From Pampinifervens sp037481935 (GTDB taxonomy: Bacteria; Aquificota; Aquificia; Aquificales; Aquificaceae), in NCBI RefSeq assembly GCF_046159715.1, contig NZ_JBJXCT010000001.1, positions 186,001 to 250,000 on the forward strand: a DNA stretch of 64,000 nucleotides, read 5' to 3'. The first letter of the stretch is position 1; each line of letters begins with the position of its first letter. The notes under the pieces are model-generated. The model saw only the letters and a list, made by a program, of their open reading frames with translations, searched no databases and had not been told where the DNA came from. Shown piece by piece: positions 1-6,666 of this stretch. Position numbers and translations under genes: made by a program.

Positions 1-335
1 ACAGGATAGTTTTTCAGACCGCACCAGAGAGCAAGCTACAGATAGTTTTTGAACTCAGACCCCCAACGGGCAGGTTTATGGCATGTCCTGTGGAGACTTT
101 CATGGAATACAGGTTTCCCTCAGAGTTTGCGGAGGCCTATGAGGTGCTTCTTCTTGATGTGGTGGAGGGAGACCAGTCCCTTTTCATTAGGGGTGATGAG
201 ATAGAAGCTCTGTGGGAGGTTGTCCAGCCTTACCTTGACCTTCAGAATGAGCCCTTCCAGTATAAAAAGGGCATAAGCCTGCCACAGCAGGCAGAAGAAT
301 TTCTTGCGTCAGAGGGCAGAAGCTGGTTGCTATAA
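1..335 (+). CDS. zwf: Glucose-6-phosphate 1-dehydrogenase, C-terminal part (cut by window edge)
   Basis: The reading frame is open from base 3 and ends at TAA 333-335, so only the last ~110 residues are present. They match the C-terminal half of the G6PDH family: a stretch reading RPVE-like (here ACPVETFMEY), then AYEVLLLDVVEGDQSLF, RGDEIEALWEVVQPYL, and a terminal YKKG...GRSW. In this family the region is part of the beta+alpha domain that forms the dimer. The enzyme oxidises glucose 6-phosphate to 6-phosphogluconolactone with NADP+. The next enzyme of the pathway, pgl, lies 1.9 kb downstream on the same strand, with a CRISPR array in between. An ATG at base 78 is internal and not the start. 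Identification is from family recall and the pgl neighbour. Confidence 0.88.
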   Translation, partial: RIVFQTAPESKLQIVFELRPPTGRFMACPVETFMEYRFPSEFAEAYEVLLLDVVEGDQSLFIRGDEIEALWEVVQPYLDLQNEPFQYKKGISLPQQAEEFLASEGRSWLL

Positions 336-351
336 GAAGGGGCTTCAACTC

Positions 352-1822
352 GTCTCAACTCCACACGGTAGATTAGCAACCCGAATGGAAGAAGGTTGTT
401 AAGTTTAAATCAGAGGTTTCAACTCCACACGGTAGATTAGCAACACAGTTAAAACTTATGGATGCAAGGGCTAAGGCAATGGTTTCAACTCCACACGGTA
501 GATTAGCAACGGTTTTCCTATTAATAGCTCTGCCCTGTAGTCCCATGTTTCAACTCCACACGGTAGATTAGCAACAGTTTGAAGCTACTCAAAGAGTTGC
601 TGAAACTGAAACAGTTTCAACTCCACACGGTAGATTAGCAACGAAGCCTGGAAGAAAGATGGGAAAGCCACACATACCATGAAGTTTCAACTCCACACGG
701 TAGATTAGCAACGTTATGAACTCGCAGTGAAACTTGTAAAACAAAAGAAGTTTCAACTCCACACGGTAGATTAGCAACAAAACGAGGCTCCCGCATGCAA
801 AAAACGTGCCAAGTGTTTCAACTCCACACGGTAGATTAGCAACAAGCTCGTCAAGGAGGCATACTTCAAATGGGTTGATAAGTTTCAACTCCACACGGTA
901 GATTAGCAACCAATTACAGTTTATGCCCCCTCTCACTTGATAGAAAAGTTTCAACTCCACACGGTAGATTAGCAACGTAGTGCTAAGTTCTTTTCACTCC
1001 CGCCGCCCTTGGCGTTTCAACTCCACACGGTAGATTAGCAACTTCATAGACGGGCGGGGAGACTATGTAAACTTCGTGTTTCAACTCCACACGGTAGATT
1101 AGCAACAAAGCTTAGAGCTGATGAAGGACAATTACTACTTCAGTTTCAACTCCACACGGTAGATTAGCAACTATGCAGACATATACGAGAACATGAAGCG
1201 TGGGTTAGTTTCAACTCCACACGGTAGATTAGCAACTGTCTTCCGCTGTTTCATGAGTTCTTTGATCTCTCCGTTTCAACTCCACACGGTAGATTAGCAA
1301 CTCAGACGCAGAGACTTTGCAGACATCAAGCGAAAGCTGTTTCAACTCCACACGGTAGATTAGCAACTGAGGAGTCCTTAAGAGATTAAGTAGTGCTGAA
1401 CAGGTTTCAACTCCACACGGTAGATTAGCAACCAGCCAAGGGCGGCGGGGCAAGGCTAAGCGTGGTTAGTTTCAACTCCACACGGTAGATTAGCAACTGG
1501 AAACATCGGTATGCCTCTTCCACTTGATGAGTTCGTTTCAACTCCACACGGTAGATTAGCAACAAACTTTATGAAAGAGGAGGCGATAAACAGCCTAACG
1601 TTTCAACTCCACACGGTAGATTAGCAACAATGTAAACTTCGCTGATCAGACGAGTCAGTAAATGGTTTCAACTCCACACGGTAGATTAGCAACTATGATA
1701 GTAAGTTTGTTTACCTTAACGGCTGCACAGTTTCAACTCCACACGGTAGATTAGCAACCTTTATCGCTTTTCTTTATCGCTTTTCTTACTCGCGTTTCAA
1801 CTCCACACGGTAGATTAGCAAC
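352..1822 (-). CRISPR. CRISPR array, 23 repeats and 22 spacers, read right to left
   Basis: A 29-base repeat (on + beginning GTTTCAACTCC and ending GATTAGCAAC) occurs 23 times, starting at 352, 416, 482, 547, 614, 684, 750, 815, 882, 948, 1014, 1078, 1143, 1208, 1273, 1339, 1404, 1469, 1535, 1600, 1665, 1730 and 1794. Spacers are 35-41 bases. Copies look identical except the first (352-380), which has C for T at its third base; a degenerate copy marks the leader-distal end. On the minus strand the repeat ends GTTGAAAC, like the 8-base 5' handle of type I-B/III crRNAs, and a consensus promoter lies just right of the last repeat. So transcription runs leftward and spacer 1759-1793 is the newest. 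No cas gene is in the window. Open frames seen across the array are products of the repeat. Confidence 0.99.
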
Positions 1823-1835
1823 CCTAAATCGCTAC

Positions 1836-1871
1836 CTTAGAAATAATAAGAAATATCAAGCCTTTTGTCAA
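1836..1871 (-). promoter_or_regulatory. CRISPR leader promoter
   Basis: Read on the minus strand, TTGACA (1871-1866) is followed by exactly 17 bases and TATTAT (1848-1843). Transcription should begin near 1836, about 13 bases before the first repeat. The match to a housekeeping sigma consensus and the position at the non-degenerate end of the array agree with the repeat polarity. Confidence 0.85.
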
Positions 1872-1981
1872 CCCCCCACCCCTCTCAAAAGGGGGTTATT
1901 TGCCAGAAGTCGGAGGTTCTGCAGACTTGAGTGTGTTGTTGTCAAGTTCAGAGCTCTGTCTTTCAACGCTCAGAAGCACAC
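1872..1981. other. CRISPR leader-side non-coding region
   Basis: No gene is seen here. Together with 1982-2203 this forms a 381-base gap between the array and pgl. An inverted repeat, AACCCCC (1870-1876) and GGGGGTT (1891-1897), lies directly upstream of the leader -35 box. It has no T-run, and it lies upstream of the promoter, so it is not a terminator of the array. It could be a binding site or part of the leader used in spacer acquisition; this is inference. Confidence 0.5.
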
Positions 1982-2043
1982 GCCATACCGCCGTAAAACC
2001 GTAAAGCCATACGTATGGTCATATGGTCATACGGTCGTATGGC
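1982..2043. repeat. Cluster of iterated short palindromic motifs
   Basis: GCCATAC occurs at 1982-1988 and 2006-2012 and inverted (GTATGGC) at 2037-2043. CCGTAAA occurs at 1991-1997 and 1999-2005. CCATACGTATGG at 2007-2018 is a perfect 12-base palindrome, followed by ATGGTCAT twice in tandem (2015-2030) and then ACGGTCGTATGG. The density of repeated and inverted 6-8-mers suggests a multi-site protein-binding region beside the CRISPR leader and upstream of pgl. Its function is unknown. Confidence 0.6.
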
Positions 2044-2163
2044 ATAATAAAGACTATGAAAGGCAAGGCTCAGAAAAAGGGAAAACACAGAGAATAGGCC
2101 TTACAGGCAGAAAGCTCCCTCTTCTCTGGATTTAAAAAGCCCAATTCAGTTGCCAAGATGTCA

Positions 2164-2195
2164 AGGGAGTTAAACTCCCTACCTGTTTGTATAAT
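2164..2195 (+). promoter_or_regulatory. pgl promoter: palindrome plus -10 box next to the start codon
   Basis: AGGGAGTTAAACTCCCT (2164-2180) is a perfect odd palindrome centred on 2172. TATAAT follows at 2190-2195, ending 8 bases before the pgl ATG at 2204. No Shine-Dalgarno sequence is present, so pgl is probably read from a leaderless transcript. The palindrome covers the place where a -35 element would be and looks like an operator. It lacks the T-run of a terminator on either strand. Confidence 0.6.
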
Positions 2196-2203
2196 TATAA
2201 CAC

Positions 2204-2848
2204 ATGCCTGTCAACAAAAAGTATGCGGTTTTTTCCTCTCCGAGGGTGGATGCCCTTCTTCTTAGTTTTCTCAGGAGAGTTTCCGGGCTTTTTCTGAGGA
2301 GGGAAAGGGTCTGTCATATAGCTCTTGCAGGTGGCAGAACACCTCTTGAGCTTTACAGGATGCTCTCCAGAGAGAGGCTTTCGTGGGAGAGGCTGAGGTT
2401 TTACCTCACTGACGAGAGGTATGTTCCCCTCTCTTCTGAACTTAGCAACTACAGAGCTGTCAGGGAAGCTCTGGGTGAGAGGGCAAGGCTTGCCTTTTTC
2501 AAGACGGAGATGTCTCCGGAGGAGTGTGCTATGGATTACAGCTTTCAGCTGCCTCGGAGGCTTCATATAGCCCTTCTGGGTGTGGGTGCGGACGGTCACA
2601 CTGCATCTCTCTTCCCGGGTGTTGAATGTGAGGATGTGAGTCCAAAGGTATGCATGAGCAGGTCTCCCGATGGACTTTTGAGGCTGTCCCTCAAGGAGGA
2701 GTATCTGAACTCTACCTGCGTAGTTGTCTTTTTCCTAAAGGGAGAAGAAAAAAGGCCTGCTCTTGAAGCCATGCTCAGAGGTGAAAAAATTCCGGCAGGC
2801 AGGGTCAGGGGAATGCTGAAGACATGCATATTCACTGACCTTTTATAA
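2204..2848 (+). CDS. pgl: 6-phosphogluconolactonase
   Basis: The protein has 214 residues, slightly shorter than typical Pgl/DevB enzymes. It hydrolyses 6-phosphogluconolactone to 6-phosphogluconate in the cytoplasm, the step after Zwf. Visible family motifs are ALAGGRTP near residue 43, the LTDERYVP segment, a SNYR segment, and the signature GVGADGHTASLFPG around residue 130. The start ATG at 2204 is chosen because a TATAAT box ends 8 bases upstream and no in-frame alternative fits the N-terminus better. zwf lies upstream, separated by the CRISPR array. The TAA stop (2846-2848) is nested inside the -10-like TATAAT of the next gene. Confidence 0.93.
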   Translation: MPVNKKYAVFSSPRVDALLLSFLRRVSGLFLRRERVCHIALAGGRTPLELYRMLSRERLSWERLRFYLTDERYVPLSSELSNYRAVREALGERARLAFFKTEMSPEECAMDYSFQLPRRLHIALLGVGADGHTASLFPGVECEDVSPKVCMSRSPDGLLRLSLKEEYLNSTCVVVFFLKGEEKRPALEAMLRGEKIPAGRVRGMLKTCIFTDLL

Positions 2849-2849
2849 T
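2844..2849 (+). promoter_or_regulatory. -10 box of the NtrC-family regulator gene, overlapping the pgl stop codon
   Basis: TATAAT contains the pgl TAA stop and ends 6 bases before the ATG at 2856. No ribosome binding site is visible, which fits a leaderless transcript. Confidence 0.5.
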
Positions 2850-2855
2850 TTTCCT

Positions 2856-4196
2856 ATGGAAGCCAGCATCCTTGTTGTGGACGACGAAAGATCCATTAGG
2901 GAAACGCTCAGGAGCATTCTTGAGGAGGAGGGATACAGGGTCTTTACCGCCGACAGCATTAAGTCCATGAAGGATAGGGTGGAGAGGAGCTTCTTTCACT
3001 GCGTGCTTCTGGACCTGTGGCTTCCCGATGGAAACGGTCTTGAATACATATCCTATCTGAAGGAAAAGCTCCCGGGCTCTGCGGTAATAGTGATAACGGG
3101 ACATGGCAAAACGGAGCATGCGGTAAGGGCGGTTAAGGAAGGTGCCTACGACTTTTTAGAAAAGCCCTTCTCCATGGATAGGCTCATAACCACTGTGGAG
3201 AGGTCTCTCAGGGAAAGCATAAGGTCAAGGAGGGAGGAGGAAGAAGACCCTATTCTGGGCAACAGCAGGCAAATCCTTCAGGTAAAGGAGCTCATAAGCA
3301 AGGTGGCACCTACCGGTGCCAGCATCCTGATTCTGGGCGAGAGTGGGACGGGAAAGGAGCTTGTAGCCAGAAGAATTCACAGCCTTTCAGAAAGGTCAGA
3401 AGGTCCCTTTGTGGACATAAACTGCGCGGGGCTTCCTGATGAACTGGTGGAGGCGGAGCTCTTCGGCTACGAGAAGGGGGCCTTTACCTCCGCAAGCCAG
3501 AGGAAGCTGGGAAAGATTGAGCTGGCACACGGCGGAACTCTTTTTCTTGATGAGGTTTCAGAGCTGAGCCAGAAGGCTCAGGCAAAACTCCTGAGGGTGA
3601 TTGAAACAAGGGAGTTCACAAGGCTTGGGGGCAATCAGGTGATAAGGTCAGACTTCAGGCTTGTGTGTGCTACCAACAAAAACCTGCAGGAAGAGGTAAA
3701 AAAGGGCAACTTCAGAGAGGACCTTTACCACCGCATATCTACCTTTGTGATAACTCTGCCACCTCTCAGAGAAAGGGGCGAAGATATAGCCCTGCTGGCA
3801 GAGCATTTTCTGAGCAGGTTTCTAAAAGAATATGGCAAGCCTCCCAAATATCTCAGCGAGGGGGCAAAGAGACTCCTTGAGACCTACCAGTGGAAGGGCA
3901 ACGTGAGGGAGCTTAAAAACCTCATGGAAAGGCTCGCCATACTTCATGAGGGCACGCAGATAACGGAAAAAGACCTGAGAAGCCTTCTTGGCTTTGACCA
4001 TGAGCCGGAGGATATAAACTCACTGCTGATGGAAAAGGACCTTAGAAAGGCAAGGCAGGGCTTTGAAAGGCTGTTTATAGAACGCAAACTCAGAGAATAT
4101 GGCTACGACCTGAAAAAGACTGCAGAAGCCATAGGTATAGACCTCTCCAATCTCTACAGAAAGATAAGACAGTATGAAATAGAGGTTGGAATATAA
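2856..4196 (+). CDS. Sigma-54-dependent response regulator, NtrC family (NtrX-like)
   Basis: The 446-residue protein has three domains: a receiver (about 1-120, acidic D10/D11 and phosphoacceptor D53 in LLDLWLPDGNG), an AAA+ ATPase (about 132-370, Walker A GESGTGKE at 161-168, GGTLFLDEV Walker B), and a Fis-type helix-turn-helix at the C-terminus (TAEAIGIDLSNLYRKI). Such proteins bind upstream activator sites and remodel sigma-54 RNA polymerase after phosphorylation by a histidine kinase, which is not in this window. The sigma-54 contact loop reads GAFTSA (208-213) instead of the canonical GAFTGA. Sequence feel is closest to NtrX but the partner is unknown. The start has TATAAT 6 bases upstream and no Shine-Dalgarno site. 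guaB follows after 7 bases. Confidence 0.93.
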   Translation: MEASILVVDDERSIRETLRSILEEEGYRVFTADSIKSMKDRVERSFFHCVLLDLWLPDGNGLEYISYLKEKLPGSAVIVITGHGKTEHAVRAVKEGAYDFLEKPFSMDRLITTVERSLRESIRSRREEEEDPILGNSRQILQVKELISKVAPTGASILILGESGTGKELVARRIHSLSERSEGPFVDINCAGLPDELVEAELFGYEKGAFTSASQRKLGKIELAHGGTLFLDEVSELSQKAQAKLLRVIETREFTRLGGNQVIRSDFRLVCATNKNLQEEVKKGNFREDLYHRISTFVITLPPLRERGEDIALLAEHFLSRFLKEYGKPPKYLSEGAKRLLETYQWKGNVRELKNLMERLAILHEGTQITEKDLRSLLGFDHEPEDINSLLMEKDLRKARQGFERLFIERKLREYGYDLKKTAEAIGIDLSNLYRKIRQYEIEVGI

Positions 4197-4197
4197 T
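4192..4197 (+). promoter_or_regulatory. -10 box of guaB, overlapping the upstream stop codon
   Basis: TATAAT contains the TAA stop (4194-4196) of the regulator gene and ends 6 bases before the guaB ATG at 4204. No Shine-Dalgarno sequence is visible. Confidence 0.5.
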
Positions 4198-4203
4198 TAA
4201 TAC

Positions 4204-5661
4204 ATGGAAGTATTTGATGCCTATACTTTTGATGACCTGCTTTTAATTCCTCAGTATTCTGAAGTTCTGCCTCACGAGGTGAATGTATCCACATGGCTCA
4301 CAAAGAAGATAAGGCTCAACATACCCATAGTCTCCGCCGCCATGGATACTGTGACTGAGTCCCGCCTTGCCATAGCCCTCGCCCGTGAGGGAGGAATAGG
4401 CATAGTCCACAGAAACCTCTCCGTAGAAGAGCAGGCTCAGGAGGTGGAAAGGGTCAAAAAGTCAGAGAGTGGTATGATACTCCAGCCGGTAACGGTCACA
4501 CCGGATACAACAGTCAGGCAAGCCCTTGAGATAATGGAAAGATACAGGATATCGGGTGTTCCCGTTGTGAGCGACGGCAACAGGCTTGTGGGGATACTGA
4601 CCAACAGAGACCTGAGGTTCATAAAGTCCACCGACTACGACAAGCCCGTCTCCCTCTTTATGACCTCCGAGAACCTTGTGGTGGCTCAGGAAAGGGTTAC
4701 CCTTGAGGAGGCTACAGAGATACTTCAAAAACACAAGGTGGAAAAACTGCCCATTGTGGACAGGGAAGGAAGGCTCGTGGGCCTTATAACCATAAAGGAC
4801 ATAACCAAAAGAAGAAAGTATCCTAACGCCTGTAAGGATGAGCTGGGAAGGCTGAGGGTTGGTGCGGCGGTGGGCACAGGCCCAGACACCATGGAAAGGG
4901 TCTCCGCCCTTGTCTCCGCTGGAGTGGACGCTGTGGCGGTAGACACAGCCCATGGTCATTCAAAGAGGGTTCTGGAGACGGTAGAAAACATAAAATCCCA
5001 CTATCCAGAGCTTCAGGTAATCGCAGGCAACGTGGCTACAAAGGAAGGTGCCCTTGACCTTATAAAGGCGGGTGCGGATGCCATAAAAGTAGGAGTGGGT
5101 CCAGGTTCCATATGCACCACGCGCATAGTGGCTGGGGTTGGAGTGCCGCAGCTAACTGCCATAAGGTGGGCTTACGAGGTGGCACAGGAGTATGGAGTTC
5201 CAGTGATTGCAGATGGAGGTATAAGGTATTCGGGAGACATAGTAAAAGCCCTTGCGGTGGGCGCAAGCTCTGTTATGCTGGGAAACCTGCTTGCAGGCAC
5301 GGAAGAGTCCCCCGGCGAGACCGTCTACTATCAGGGAAGGGCTTATAAAGTATACAGGGGGATGGGTTCACTGGGTGCCATGATGAGCAGGAGGAGCGCA
5401 GACAGATACGCACAGGAGAGGCTGGAGAAGTTCGTGCCCGAAGGCATAGAGGGCAGAGTGCCCTACAGGGGCAAACTGAGCGATGTTATATATCAACTTG
5501 TGGGGGGTCTCAGGTCTGGCATGGGCTATGTGGGTGCCAGCAGTCTTGAGGAGCTGCGTCAGAAGGCAAAGTTTGTGCGTATCACCTGGGCGGGCTACAG
5601 GGAGTCTCACGTGCACGATGTGCAGATAACGAAGGAAGCACCCAACTACTGGGTGGAGTAG
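4204..5661 (+). CDS. guaB: Inosine-5'-monophosphate dehydrogenase
   Basis: The 485-residue enzyme oxidises IMP to XMP with NAD+, the committed step to GMP. The catalytic barrel is interrupted by a CBS pair (about residues 90-200). The catalytic cysteine is C304 in GPGSICTTR. IADGGIRYSGD and the flap region GMGSLGAM are also present. Length is normal for bacterial GuaB. The gene stands alone on the plus strand; its stop (5659-5661) directly abuts the stop of the convergent queA (5662). The start is preceded by a TATAAT box rather than a ribosome binding site. Confidence 0.97.
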   Translation: MEVFDAYTFDDLLLIPQYSEVLPHEVNVSTWLTKKIRLNIPIVSAAMDTVTESRLAIALAREGGIGIVHRNLSVEEQAQEVERVKKSESGMILQPVTVTPDTTVRQALEIMERYRISGVPVVSDGNRLVGILTNRDLRFIKSTDYDKPVSLFMTSENLVVAQERVTLEEATEILQKHKVEKLPIVDREGRLVGLITIKDITKRRKYPNACKDELGRLRVGAAVGTGPDTMERVSALVSAGVDAVAVDTAHGHSKRVLETVENIKSHYPELQVIAGNVATKEGALDLIKAGADAIKVGVGPGSICTTRIVAGVGVPQLTAIRWAYEVAQEYGVPVIADGGIRYSGDIVKALAVGASSVMLGNLLAGTEESPGETVYYQGRAYKVYRGMGSLGAMMSRRSADRYAQERLEKFVPEGIEGRVPYRGKLSDVIYQLVGGLRSGMGYVGASSLEELRQKAKFVRITWAGYRESHVHDVQITKEAPNYWVE

Positions 5662-6666
5662 TCAGAGTATAAGCATCCCATCCCCGTAGCTGTAAAACCT
5701 GTATTTCTCCCTTACAGCCTCTTCGTAAGCCCTGAGTATAAACTCCCTACCTCCAAAGGCACAGACAAGAAAGAGGAGAGAAGACCTTGGAAGGTGGAAG
5801 TTGGTGATAAGGGCGTCCACCACCCTGAAGCTGTATCCCGGATATACATACAGGTCCGTCCATCCCTCAAAAGGCTCATAGCCTGCAGTTTCTAAGGCTC
5901 TAACCACTGTGGTGCCTACAGCCACAACCCTCCTGCCCAGGGCTTTTGCCTCTCTTATGGCTCTTACCGCCTCCTCCGAGACCTTCACATACTCAGGGTC
6001 CACCCTGTGCAGCTCCACCTCCTGAACCCTTACAGGCTTAAAGGTGCCGTAGGATATATGAAGGGTTATGAAGGTCCTTTTTATGCCATGCTCCTCAAGC
6101 CTTTTAAGAAGCTCTTCAGAAAAGTGCAGGCTGGCGGTGGGCGCCGCCACAGAGCCTTCCATCTGGGCAAAAACTGTCTGATAGTAAACCCTGTCTAATG
6201 GCTCTTCTTCTCTTTTCAGGTATGGTGGTATGGGAATCTTCCCATGTCTGTCAAGGGCTTTTATGGGGTCAGGAGAGTGAAGCCTGACACGGAAGCGTCC
6301 TTCCTCAAGGTGCTCTAATATCTCCACCCTAAGGTCCTCCGCAACCTCAATGCTGAGACCTTCCCTTATGCCCCTGCCTCCTATGAGTGCATACCACTCC
6401 TCCCTGCTGATAAAGTCTGTAAGAAGCACCTCCACCCTTCCACCTGTGGGCTTTCTTCCATAGAGCCTTGCGGGCAGAACCTTTGAGTTGTTAAAGACAA
6501 GAAGGTCCCCCTCCTGAAGGTAAAGGGGCAGGTTCCAGAAGGTGTCGTGCCTTAAGCTCTGGTCCTTTCTATCAAGCACCATGAGCCTTGCACTGTGTCT
6601 TGGCTGGGCTGGATACTTTGCTATGAGGTCCTCCGGAAGGTGATAGTCAAAGTCTTCTACCTTCAT
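5662..6666 (-). CDS. queA: S-adenosylmethionine:tRNA ribosyltransferase-isomerase
   Basis: The 334-residue protein transfers and isomerises the ribosyl part of AdoMet onto 7-aminomethyl-7-deazaguanine in tRNA, forming epoxyqueuosine. Family features are the N-terminal FDYHLPEDLIAKYPA, PARLYGRK, the VAAPTASLHF segment and the C-terminal TNFHLPRSSLL and YGDGMLI. Length is normal. Its ATG overlaps the stop of the antiporter gene (ATGA), so it is the last gene of a leftward operon that begins at rpsO. The 3' end touches guaB without a visible terminator. Confidence 0.96.
   Translation of the reverse strand: MKVEDFDYHLPEDLIAKYPAQPRHSARLMVLDRKDQSLRHDTFWNLPLYLQEGDLLVFNNSKVLPARLYGRKPTGGRVEVLLTDFISREEWYALIGGRGIREGLSIEVAEDLRVEILEHLEEGRFRVRLHSPDPIKALDRHGKIPIPPYLKREEEPLDRVYYQTVFAQMEGSVAAPTASLHFSEELLKRLEEHGIKRTFITLHISYGTFKPVRVQEVELHRVDPEYVKVSEEAVRAIREAKALGRRVVAVGTTVVRALETAGYEPFEGWTDLYVYPGYSFRVVDALITNFHLPRSSLLFLVCAFGGREFILRAYEEAVREKYRFYSYGDGMLIL

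Noticed and set aside
589..1453. Open frames on the minus strand across the CRISPR array that encode repeated LLIYRVELK-like peptides.
   Set aside because: They are produced by the repeat unit itself (29-base repeat plus spacer lengths) and have no start signal.
1870..1897. AACCCCC/GGGGGTT inverted repeat as a terminator of the CRISPR array.
   Set aside because: It has no T-run on either strand and is upstream of the leader promoter, so array transcripts do not cross it.
2164..2180. AGGGAGTTAAACTCCCT as a rho-independent terminator.
   Set aside because: The stem is AT-rich in its centre, the loop is one base, and no T-run follows on either strand; an operator is more likely.
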